A stretch of DNA of 6,036 bases from Acidimicrobiaceae bacterium (GCA_003131665.1 PKWA01000027.1:2308-8343); one strand, 5' to 3'; numbered from the stretch's first letter, positions 1 to 5,923 are shown. Notes: generated by a model not told the origin, from the letters alone. Numbers and translations are program-made.

Positions 1-3000
1 GCGACGACGATTACCGGTACCTTGACGACCACCGTGGCCAATGCCGGCGGTATTGCCTCGGTGACGGCGACGAACGGCGACTTTGGTACGAGCTCCGACG
101 CGGACGCGTTCACGGTCCTTGCGCCGTCAGTGGCGTCAATTACGCCCTCGTCGATAACTGATCCCGCGGCCGCGAATACCTACACGCAGTCCTTCACGAT
201 TGCCGGTAGCGGCTTCGAAAGTGGCGCCGTGGTTACCAGCAGCGCTGGGGGAGCTCTTACCTTCGGCACCGCGACGGTCGCCGCTGGCGGCGCCAGCCTC
301 ACCGTGAGCGCAACCGTCGCTCACCTGGCCGTACCGGCATCGGAAAGTATCACCGTGACCAACCCGGATAACAGCACGAGCACCGCGGCCAACATTCTGG
401 GCTTTGGGATCCTTCCTCCGGCTCCGGGCGTGAACGTGACTGAGACCAATAATCCCGTTGCGGTGGGTGCAGTAACGAATAACACCGAAGCGTTAGCTGC
501 CACCGGCGGCGAAGCCTTCGGCGCTGGCGCGGCTGTCACCTTTACGGGTACCAACGTGACCGGCACGGTAAAAATTCTTACCGCGACGTCGGCGACGGTG
601 GCACTGAACGTGCCGGCCTACGCGGCGCCAACGACGTTGGGTGCGGCCGCGGCCGCTGCCGCGACGTCCATCACCATTGGTGCTGGACTTCCGGCCTACG
701 TCGCCACGGCTAATTTGACGATTGTCGACGGTGCGTCCACCGAGATCGTCACCGCGAGCGCCTACAACGCGACCAGTGGTGTTGCCACGGTGTCCGCGTT
801 GGCTAACGCGCACGCGTCGGGCGTGACCGTGGAGATCCCTCAGGCCCCTTCGATCACGTCGTTCTCAATCGTTGGACAGACCGGTGAGGCGCCCATTGTG
901 GTCGCTCCCGCTGCCATTGTGTTGACAGCTCCGGCACCGGCCTTCACCACCACGGCAGTCGCGGCTGGAAACGGTGTCATCGGTATCACGACGCCCCTCA
1001 CGCTGACCTGGCCCGGAGCCGCCTTCACGACGGGTGCGACGGCGACCAATATTGCCGGCACGCATGGTGGCACTGCCATCACGGGCACCGTGACGGTGAC
1101 CGATGGCAACGACGCGACGTTGAATCTCACCATTCCTTCGACGCAAGCTGGATCTACGACCCTGGACACCACTGACGGTGCCCAGACGGCTGGCGACACT
1201 TGGATTGACGTCACTTCGAACACCGGTATCACTGCCGGCGAAGTGTTGACGATTTCGAGCGACACTGGTACAACCAACACCGAGCAAGTGACGGTGGTAA
1301 GTCCCTACGTGCCGACCGCGCCAGCCAATGCCTTGGCCCACGGTTTCTTGGTACCCACCACGACAGCCCTTAGGTTCACGCACACGGGCGTCGGCGCCGT
1401 GGTCACCGGCAGTGGTATCACGGCCGCGATAACGAACACCGCGACCGCGACGTTCTTGATCACCAGTGGCAGTGGTAACACCTCAATCGTGACCGTTGGC
1501 GCGGTCGCGAACGGTGTGACGGCGCCAGCGACCGAGAACACCCAGTCCGTTGGACAAGGTGCCACCGCCCTTTCGGTCACCTTGACCACAGCAGTGGCAG
1601 CGACGTCATGGGCAGTGCCCTTGGGCGCCACACCGGCGAACACCACGGTGACGTCCTCGAACACGAGCGTTACCTTCGGTACGCCGACGGTTGTTACTCA
1701 TGGTGCCGCTGGCGTTGGCGTTATCACCGTTCCAGTTACAGTGACCTCAGCCGCGGCACTGGCCGCAGCCGTACCGGTCACCGTGACGGTGACGGGTCTC
1801 GGCGCCGCGACGGACCCCGCCGGTTTGGCGATTGTTGCCGCTCCGGTCGTGACGAGTGACTCCGGCTCGACCACGGTCACTTCAGGATCGAACGTCTTCA
1901 TTGCCGTGGCGGGTTCAAACTTCGCGACGGTTGGGGGAGTGACGGTCCAGTTCTGGAACGGCGGCGCGAACGACCCGGCGATTACCGCGACGGCCGTCGT
2001 CAACTCCGCGACCTCGCTGACGGTGCACGTCACCGGAGTGACTAATGCCGCACTAGCTGGTTCGGACACTTTGGTGGTCACGAATACTGCTAACGGTGGC
2101 GTTGGCTCACTCGCGAACGCGTTGACGGTCGTAGCACCCCTTCTGACGGGCGCGAGCTCGACTACGGGGTCGGTCTACTCCTCCACCTTTACGGGAGTTA
2201 TCACCTTGGCGGGTTCGGGCTTTACGCCGGGCGCCCTGGGTGTTAACTGGGGTGGCATTGTGGGCACGGCAGTAACTTACGTGAGCCCGACGTCGATCAC
2301 CTTCAACATGGGCACGGCCCGTCCTGCTGGTCCCTACACGGTGACCCTGACCGACAACGGTCAGACGGCCTCGATGGCCTTTACGGTGGTGGGTAACCCC
2401 ACGGTTACCTCAGTTACCGTTGACTCGGGACTGACTTCGTTGGCCCAGGGCTCGACGGCGGTACCTGTCACGATCGCGACAACGATTGCTGCCAGCTACC
2501 TGCCCGGCGCGACCGTTACCTTTGCGGACGCTGGTGTGACCGGTACGATCACCTCGATCACGCCGTTCGCCATCCACCTGACGGTGTCGGTCGGTGCGAA
2601 TTCCACTGTTGAGAATGCTGCTGCGGACACAGTCACGGTGACGAACACCAACGGTGGCACCGTGACGGCACCCGGTCTTGCCATCAGCGGAGCGCCCTTC
2701 ATCTCCTCAGTGACGCAACTGTTGAGCGGTAAGGCGGCGACGTTGACGATTACCGGGTCCGGATTCGTGACGGGTGCTGTGGTTACGTCGAGTAACCCCG
2801 CTATCGTTACCTTCGGCACGGCGACCGTGGTCTCTGCAACGGAGATCACCGTGATGGCGACGCCTGTTTCCTTCAGCGGCGCAACTGCCCTGACGGCGGA
2901 CTTGATCGTGACGAATCCGGCGGGCGCTGGCACAGCCACGTCGTCCGGTGGACTCGTCATTAACCCAGGTCCGACGGTGACTGGCACGTACTACATCCCG

Positions 3001-3516
3001 ACGTTCGCGAACAACGTTGAGTACAACGTCACTGGCACCGGCTTTGAGCAGGGCATGACCGCAGCGAGCAGCAACACTGACTACACGGTGGCTGTGGCAA
3101 GTGTTAACGCCACCGGCACTGTCGCCACGCTCCTTGTGACCACGGACTCGAACGCCACCTCGGGAACGTCGTCGAACGTCACCTTCACTAACCCTGACGG
3201 TGGCTCTGTGGCGTTCGCCCTTAACGGTGGCCCCGCGCCATCAGTCAAGCCGCCTGTTGTCCTGAAGATTTCCAAGCTCAGTGGCACAGTGGTTACGGGT
3301 GGGGTGTCGATCATAAAGATCACCGGAACCGGCTTTACCGGTCAGCCCACGATCACCAGTAACGCAGCTGGCACCACGGCCAAGGTAACTGGCGACACCG
3401 GCAAGGTGTTGACGGTCCGGGTCACGGTAAAGGCTGGTACCAAGAAGGGTGTTCACCACTTCACCATCACCTTTAAGAGTGGTAAGTCGCTGGGACTGAA
3501 CTACAGCCAGCACTAA
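1..3516 (+). CDS. Large IPT/TIG-repeat surface or secreted protein, 5'-truncated by the window edge
   Basis: The frame is open from base 1 to the TAA at 3514-3516 (1171 residues). The TTG at 22 has no start context and lies inside a repeat, so the true start and any signal peptide are upstream. The product is dominated by Thr, Ala, Val, Gly and Ser, with no cysteine and only five tryptophans. About ten Ig-like beta-sandwich units of 80-100 residues recur with the IPT/TIG pattern: a Pro-led opening strand, a central G-S/T-G-F turn and a closing V-T-N-P-D/A-G-type strand. Such arrays usually form extended stalks in adhesins, S-layer-like or cell-wall proteins. No enzymatic domain, LPxTG motif or C-terminal membrane helix is visible. 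The last about 90 residues differ in being lysine-rich. A strong hairpin follows the stop. Role in surface structure or adhesion is inference; the repeat family call is fairly secure, the exact ligand or function unknown. Confidence 0.9.
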   Translation, partial: ATTITGTLTTTVANAGGIASVTATNGDFGTSSDADAFTVLAPSVASITPSSITDPAAANTYTQSFTIAGSGFESGAVVTSSAGGALTFGTATVAAGGASLTVSATVAHLAVPASESITVTNPDNSTSTAANILGFGILPPAPGVNVTETNNPVAVGAVTNNTEALAATGGEAFGAGAAVTFTGTNVTGTVKILTATSATVALNVPAYAAPTTLGAAAAAAATSITIGAGLPAYVATANLTIVDGASTEIVTASAYNATSGVATVSALANAHASGVTVEIPQAPSITSFSIVGQTGEAPIVVAPAAIVLTAPAPAFTTTAVAAGNGVIGITTPLTLTWPGAAFTTGATATNIAGTHGGTAITGTVTVTDGNDATLNLTIPSTQAGSTTLDTTDGAQTAGDTWIDVTSNTGITAGEVLTISSDTGTTNTEQVTVVSPYVPTAPANALAHGFLVPTTTALRFTHTGVGAVVTGSGITAAITNTATATFLITSGSGNTSIVTVGAVANGVTAPATENTQSVGQGATALSVTLTTAVAATSWAVPLGATPANTTVTSSNTSVTFGTPTVVTHGAAGVGVITVPVTVTSAAALAAAVPVTVTVTGLGAATDPAGLAIVAAPVVTSDSGSTTVTSGSNVFIAVAGSNFATVGGVTVQFWNGGANDPAITATAVVNSATSLTVHVTGVTNAALAGSDTLVVTNTANGGVGSLANALTVVAPLLTGASSTTGSVYSSTFTGVITLAGSGFTPGALGVNWGGIVGTAVTYVSPTSITFNMGTARPAGPYTVTLTDNGQTASMAFTVVGNPTVTSVTVDSGLTSLAQGSTAVPVTIATTIAASYLPGATVTFADAGVTGTITSITPFAIHLTVSVGANSTVENAAADTVTVTNTNGGTVTAPGLAISGAPFISSVTQLLSGKAATLTITGSGFVTGAVVTSSNPAIVTFGTATVVSATEITVMATPVSFSGATALTADLIVTNPAGAGTATSSGGLVINPGPTVTGTYYIPTFANNVEYNVTGTGFEQGMTAASSNTDYTVAVASVNATGTVATLLVTTDSNATSGTSSNVTFTNPDGGSVAFALNGGPAPSVKPPVVLKISKLSGTVVTGGVSIIKITGTGFTGQPTITSNAAGTTAKVTGDTGKVLTVRVTVKAGTKKGVHHFTITFKSGKSLGLNYSQH
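634..837 (+). other. Inserted non-IPT module A within the surface protein
   Basis: This stretch of about 68 residues starts with a run of seven alanines and continues ATSITIG...LTIVDG..TEIVTASA...SGVATVS...AHASGVTV. The order (T-S-I-T, a short I-D-G strand, T-E-I-V-T-V, then a strand ending in A-H-A-S-G-x-x-V) is a recurring small beta module that I know from phage tail/structural and bacterial surface proteins. It interrupts the IPT array between a degenerate unit and the unit starting near 847. Family naming is from memory of the pattern; the internal similarity with module B is visible directly. Confidence 0.5.
1156..1401 (+). other. Inserted non-IPT module B within the surface protein
   Basis: This is a second copy of the same layout: GDTWIDVTS, then ITAGEVLTIS, then TEQVTVVSP, and a strand pair with ALAHGF and LRFTHTGVGAVV. 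It matches module A at the T-E-x-V-T core and at the terminal H-x-x-G-x-x-V element. It also contains one of the very few arginines of the protein. Its presence in two places suggests a domain unit that was copied as an insert between Ig-like repeats. Confidence 0.45.
3250..3513 (+). other. Basic, lysine-rich C-terminal module of the surface protein
   Basis: The last 88 residues begin with an IPT-like strand (KISKLSGTVV), keep the G-T-G-F turn and then show GQPTITSN, a D-T-G-K-V-L-T-V-R-V core, a KAGTKKG turn, HHFTIT and a closing GKSLGLNY. Eleven lysines lie between 3247 and 3486, against only two in all the preceding sequence. The module reads like a dedicated C-terminal domain for binding anionic cell-wall polymers or for export or sorting; that role is inference. 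I have an impression of similar endings on other acidimicrobial surface proteins but cannot verify it here. Confidence 0.5.
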
Positions 3517-3532
3517 CCGCTTCAGTTGTTCT

Positions 3533-3568
3533 GAAACTGGCCCTCTCCTTCGGGAGAGGGCCAGTTTC
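3533..3568 (+). terminator. Strong intrinsic terminator hairpin after the surface-protein gene, possibly bidirectional
   Basis: GAAACTGGCCCTCTCC (3533-3548) pairs perfectly over 16 bp with GGAGAGGGCCAGTTTC (3553-3568) around a TTCG tetraloop. It starts 17 bases after the TAA. The following tail CTTTAG is only weakly T-rich, although the base of the stem supplies TTTC. The same hairpin faces the convergent gene ending at 3617, where the minus-strand loop is CGAA and no T-tract follows, so it may stop both transcripts. Confidence 0.85.
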
Positions 3569-3616
3569 CTTTAGTGACGAGTCCCGCGGCCCCGCCGGCG
3601 ACCTCGAGCAACGGAT

Positions 3617-4714
3617 CTAGTCGAGCGACCAGGTTGACGTTTCGGTGCCATCGTTCACCTTGACTCCGGCGGACACGAGCACGTCACGGAGTTGGTCAGC
3701 CAGTTGATATTGACCGAGCTCACGAGCGCTGCGACGTGCCGCTATCACGCCGTCAATGAGGGGCGTGGGATCGATGAATCCCTCGGCTCCGCCGCGAGCC
3801 AGTTGCACCAGTTGGGCGAGCGCGTCGAGCGCGTCGACGCCGCCGTCGAGCACTACTAGTCCAAGTTGGTCCGCTTCCAAGAGTGGAACCAAAGGTATCG
3901 CGGGATCGAGGTTCGCACGCGGAGGTGTGGCGACATGGCGGAGTTGGCCAATTGACGTGGTCGTTCCATTAGCCAGGACCCTCGTCTCGTCGCCTTGTCG
4001 CCAGTAGCCGTTCGCCAGACCGCGCACGCTCAGTGTGTCACTCGCGAAATCGAAGATGACGGCCGTGTGCTCGTCCACGCCGAGCGTGGCAGTGCTCTCG
4101 GGCAACTGTCCTTCGAGAAAGTGTAGGCGGCGTTCCCCGAGGTAGCAGAACCGGGTGTCGTAGTTCTCGCCCTCGTTGTTGTTGAAGTGGGGGATCACGA
4201 CGCAGTCGAGACCTAACTCGGCGAGCAAGTTGAGACCGGGTAGCCAGAACGGCACGACGCCGACCTTGTAAATCTCGTAGATCGGCGCGGTAAAGGCGCC
4301 GAGAGTCACCGCGGCCGCCGAGGAGATGCACAACGTGCCGTTGGCGTCAAGCACGCTCAAAAGGTCGCTGCGCAGGTCGAGCGGCGCCCACTGGGCGAGT
4401 GCGTACGAGGGGCTGCCGGGACCGGCGAAGACGTAGTTAGCCTGGCGTACCTGCTGTTTGAAGATCGTGCGCTCGAGTTCACTGGCGCGGTCATAGTTGG
4501 CCAAGTGCAGGGTCGTCAGTTTCGTGTTGAGAGAGACGGCGAAGTACTCTTCGAGCTTCGCACTCATCTGAGGCACGTTTTCTTGAAAGCCGTACGCCGA
4601 ATCCAAGTTGACGGCCCGTACTGGCTCGTGGCGGGCCAGGAGCTCTCGATGGACCTTGGTCATACCCGGCGCCATCTCACCCGAACCGAGTACCGCGAGT
4701 ACGCCCCTGGCCAT
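3617..4714 (-). CDS. Peptidase S51/cyanophycinase-like protein with a CysRS-type C-terminal domain
   Basis: 365 residues, class I glutamine-amidotransferase-like fold. The N-terminus has the glycine turn VLGSGEMAPG (residues 8-17), then AGPGSPSY (97-104), where S51 proteins carry a G-G-x-x motif. CISSAAAV (129-136) occupies the nucleophile-elbow position, so Ser132 is the likely nucleophile. IPHFNNNEG (174-182) gives a candidate catalytic His176, and GVDEHTAVI (212-220) matches the G-I-D-E-x-T-A strand of cyanophycinases, with Glu215. S51 members are serine peptidases acting on small peptides or cyanophycin; the substrate here is unknown. Residues 319-363 (LIDGVIAARRSAR...ADQLRDVLVSAG...W) closely resemble the C-terminal helical domain of cysteinyl-tRNA synthetase, but no synthetase catalytic domain is present, so an annotation as CysRS would be wrong. 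The ATG follows a TACGCT box by six bases, suggesting a leaderless mRNA. Family confidence is good, activity uncertain. Confidence 0.8.
   Translation of the reverse strand: MARGVLAVLGSGEMAPGMTKVHRELLARHEPVRAVNLDSAYGFQENVPQMSAKLEEYFAVSLNTKLTTLHLANYDRASELERTIFKQQVRQANYVFAGPGSPSYALAQWAPLDLRSDLLSVLDANGTLCISSAAAVTLGAFTAPIYEIYKVGVVPFWLPGLNLLAELGLDCVVIPHFNNNEGENYDTRFCYLGERRLHFLEGQLPESTATLGVDEHTAVIFDFASDTLSVRGLANGYWRQGDETRVLANGTTTSIGQLRHVATPPRANLDPAIPLVPLLEADQLGLVVLDGGVDALDALAQLVQLARGGAEGFIDPTPLIDGVIAARRSARELGQYQLADQLRDVLVSAGVKVNDGTETSTWSLD
3626..3760 (-). other. CysRS C-terminal-like helical domain fused to the S51-like protein
   Basis: The last about 45 residues follow the pattern L-I-x(5)-A-R-x(2)-A-R-x(6)-A-D-x-L-R-D-x-L-x(3)-G-x(3)-D-x(6)-W, which is the ending typical of bacterial cysteinyl-tRNA synthetases, where it helps bind the anticodon stem. 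Upstream, a leucine-rich helical linker (about residues 273-312) connects it to the peptidase-like part. Whether it binds RNA or another partner in this protein is not shown by the sequence. Confidence 0.65.
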
Positions 4715-4720
4715 GGCGCC

Positions 4721-4726
4721 AGCGTA
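4721..4726 (-). promoter_or_regulatory. Putative -10 box (TACGCT) for a leaderless S51-like gene
   Basis: Read on the minus strand, TACGCT fits TAnnnT and ends six bases before the ATG at 4714, so transcription would begin at or next to the start codon. No Shine-Dalgarno sequence lies at normal spacing; the nearest purine run (AAGAGG) is about 19 bases upstream. No convincing -35 is seen. Confidence 0.45.
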
Positions 4727-4755
4727 TCGTGGACCTCTTACAACGGGCAGTTGGC

Positions 4756-4761
4756 TACATT
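4756..4761 (+). promoter_or_regulatory. Putative -10 box (TACATT) for the small membrane-protein gene
   Basis: TACATT ends six bases before the GTG at 4768, the same spacing as at the two other starts in this window, pointing to a leaderless transcript. The -35 position (about 4733-4738) shows no clear consensus. It lies inside the 53-bp divergent intergenic space, so its RNA polymerase footprint would overlap that of the minus-strand promoter. Confidence 0.45.
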
Positions 4762-4767
4762 GGTGGG

Positions 4768-5202
4768 GTGAGTAACGTCGTGATTTCGTTTCGTGATCGC
4801 ACCCGCGCCAACGCGTCGGCGCCGATGGTGCTCTGGGCCCTTGTGATGACGGTGATCTTGTTCATTGAGGTTGTGGCGCCTTCGGCGCAGGTGACCATCA
4901 CGGGCTTTGGGGTGACAGCCCTACTCGGGGTCTACCTCGGCTGGCGTCGGCGCGTCGGCGCGATCGTGGCGGCGCCTTTCGTGAGTTGGCTCTTCGCCTG
5001 GTTCCCCCTGGAGATCGCCTGCATGATTCACTTTGGCATCTTGAAGGGTTTTTTCATCGGGCTCTTCACCATCACCATTGGCTGGATCGGTATCGGTTTT
5101 GTGGAGTTGGCGTGGTTAGCCATGGTGGCGTTGTTGACGCGCGCGATTCGCGGCACGCCGCGCATCGACTCCGTGACCGTCATCGATCCCGACCGGTCCT
5201 AG
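4768..5202 (+). CDS. Small four-helix integral membrane protein, function unknown
   Basis: 144 residues from GTG 4768. A GTG at 4729 would add 13 residues but would run through the TACATT box, so 4768 is preferred; GTG 4780 is also possible. Hydrophobic segments fall at about residues 19-37, 42-58, 65-85 and 92-123, the last long enough to bend or to be two segments. The positive residues follow the inside rule: Arg9/11/13 before helix 1, Trp-Arg-Arg-Arg (59-62) between helices 2 and 3, and Arg125/128 after helix 4. Both ends are therefore predicted to be cytoplasmic. Acidic residues Glu34, Glu82 and Glu113 sit within hydrophobic stretches, which might matter for transport or assembly. No family was recognised. 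It diverges from the S51-like gene and converges on the TetR gene, with 20 bases between the stops. Confidence 0.75.
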   Translation: MSNVVISFRDRTRANASAPMVLWALVMTVILFIEVVAPSAQVTITGFGVTALLGVYLGWRRRVGAIVAAPFVSWLFAWFPLEIACMIHFGILKGFFIGLFTITIGWIGIGFVELAWLAMVALLTRAIRGTPRIDSVTVIDPDRS

Positions 5203-5225
5203 GCCAGCTCCCGGCGGGTTGCCTA
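5200..5225. terminator. Weak shared hairpin spanning both stop codons of convergent genes
   Basis: TAGGC (5200-5204) and GCCTA (5221-5225) are perfect inverted arms that contain the TAG stop of each of the two convergent genes. An inner CCC/GGG pair closes on a GGC loop. The internal loop is asymmetric and there is no T-tract, so efficient termination is doubtful. Confidence 0.3.
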
Positions 5226-5843
5226 AGCGAGGTTCTTGGGCTTGGCGACGCTCAGCATTTGATCGGCGGCCCTCAGCCAGTCGCCCTGACTGTCCCAGTT
5301 CGACGAGAGGTCGTGAAAGGCGCGACTCAGCATCTGGCCCTCGAAGAAGATGGCCCACTGATGACCGTTCAAGTCGTCGTTTAAGAGCTGGCGGTGCACG
5401 AGTTCCCCGTAGAGGGCGTCCATTCGCCTCATGAACCCTTCGTAGAGTTCGAGGAAACCCGGACGGATGCTGGGCCGAGAGAGCGCGGTCGCCGAGACTC
5501 GAAGGAACATCTGGCGTTGGCTGGTGACTTCGGCTTCGTGAGCGGAATCGGTCAGGAGCTCATAGAGCGTGTCCACGAACGAGCCCGTGGGGTGATCACG
5601 CGACAAAACGGTGGTGAGATTGTGGACCATTTGGTCGGTCACGATCGCAAAGATGTGCAGCAGTGACGCGTCGATAAGGCCCTGACGCGATCCAAAGTGT
5701 CCGTAGATGACGCTGGTAGAGAGGTTGGTCTCTTGGCAGATCTCCAGGATTCGCAACTCGCTTTCGTCGACGAGCCAGAGTTGTCGAGCGGTGGCTTCGA
5801 TCAGTATCTCTCGGGTGGAGTGTTCGGCCGAGGAATCGGTCAC
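5223..5843 (-). CDS. TetR/AcrR-family transcriptional regulator
   Basis: 206 residues, the usual family length. The N-terminal DNA-binding domain is clear: helix 1 around residues 10-23 (REILIEATARQLW), a second helix around 30-38 (LRILEICQE), and the recognition segment LSTSVIYGHFGSRQGLI (41-57), which matches the TetR signature S-x-x-x-x-Y-x-H-F-x-S-R/K-x-x-L. The remainder is the variable, all-helical ligand-binding and dimerisation domain; its ligand cannot be read from the sequence. The GTG start is well fixed: an in-frame TAA lies five codons upstream and a TAATTT box ends six bases before it, so the mRNA is probably leaderless. TetR proteins commonly repress their own promoter and a neighbouring gene. 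Candidate targets are its own promoter or genes to the right of the window; the membrane-protein gene is convergent and less likely. Confidence 0.92.
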   Translation of the reverse strand: MTDSSAEHSTREILIEATARQLWLVDESELRILEICQETNLSTSVIYGHFGSRQGLIDASLLHIFAIVTDQMVHNLTTVLSRDHPTGSFVDTLYELLTDSAHEAEVTSQRQMFLRVSATALSRPSIRPGFLELYEGFMRRMDALYGELVHRQLLNDDLNGHQWAIFFEGQMLSRAFHDLSSNWDSQGDWLRAADQMLSVAKPKNLA

Positions 5844-5849
5844 TCTGAG

Positions 5850-5855
5850 AAATTA
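5850..5855 (-). promoter_or_regulatory. Putative -10 box (TAATTT) of the TetR gene
   Basis: On the minus strand, TAATTT is followed by CTCAGA and then the GTG start, a six-base gap that places the transcription start on the start codon. There is no Shine-Dalgarno sequence. The -35 region (about 5872-5879) has no good match to TTGACA. Confidence 0.5.
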
Positions 5856-5888
5856 ACCGCTAGGCGAAGCACTCGTGACCGGAACATA

Positions 5889-5907
5889 CAGAATTGGGAA
5901 AAATTTG
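5889..5907. promoter_or_regulatory. AT-rich imperfect palindrome, possible TetR operator
   Basis: CAGAATTGGGAAAAATTTG reads as an imperfect dyad with outer CA/TG and inner TT/AA pairs. It lies about 45 bases upstream of the TetR start, in the most AT-rich stretch of the window. Size and location suit a TetR-family operator, but the symmetry is poor and the call is speculative. Confidence 0.2.
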
Positions 5908-5923
5908 TTTTTTCGATGTCGAA

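Larger units (their letters stand above)
124..3513 (+). repeat. Array of IPT/TIG-like Ig-fold protein repeats
   Basis: Approximate units are 124-402, 847-1143, 1534-1839, 1840-2133, 2137-2391, 2395-2688, 2692-2964, 2965-3225 and 3250-3513, with a degenerate unit around 412-630. The clearest copies carry AGSGF (about 202-216), AGSNF (about 1909-1923), AGSGF (about 2209-2223), TGSGF (about 2752-2766), TGTGF (about 3034-3048) and TGTGF (about 3322-3336). They end in strands such as VTNPD, VTNTA, VTNTN, VTNPA and FTNPD. Units 3 to 5 of the left half are more divergent and their borders are approximate. DNA-level similarity between units is low, so this is an old protein repeat family rather than a recent tandem DNA expansion. 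Confidence 0.75.

Noticed and set aside
643..656. Perfect 14-bp palindrome GCGGCCGCGGCCGC
   Set aside because: It is explained by consecutive alanine codons in the poly-alanine run of module A; no regulatory meaning is needed.
840..1383. Long minus-strand open frames opposite the surface-protein gene (also at 321-566, 1305-1664, 1698-2081, 2496-2987 and 3081-3323)
   Set aside because: They are complements of the Thr/Val/Ala-rich repeat codons, have no start signals or family-like motifs, and the plus-strand reading is clearly a repeat protein.
1608..1859. Plus-strand out-of-frame ORF inside the surface-protein gene
   Set aside because: It is an arginine- and glycine-rich frame-shifted shadow with no start signal.
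1..3516. CRISPR or tandem DNA repeat array within the long gene
   Set aside because: The repetition is at protein level with diverged codons; no regularly spaced identical DNA repeats were seen.
3617..4714. Cysteinyl-tRNA synthetase as the identity of this gene
   Set aside because: Only the short C-terminal domain resembles CysRS; there are no HIGH or KMSKS signatures and the main body is S51-like.
4505..4771. Plus-strand ORF antisense to the S51-like gene that reaches the membrane-protein start
   Set aside because: The translation is an unstructured shadow of the opposite strand, whose protein has recognisable motifs.
4986..5384. Plus-strand ORF crossing the stop of the membrane-protein gene into the TetR region
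   Set aside because: It is a His/Arg-rich frame-shifted reading covering two better-supported genes on different strands.
5394..5666. Plus-strand ORF opposite the TetR gene
   Set aside because: It is antisense to a well-supported TetR coding region and has no recognisable motif.
5912..5923. TTCGATGTCGAA inverted repeat, and the ATG within it as a gene start
   Set aside because: A two-base loop cannot form a stable hairpin, and the frame from that ATG is Arg/Ser-rich with no ribosome-binding or TAnnnT signal.
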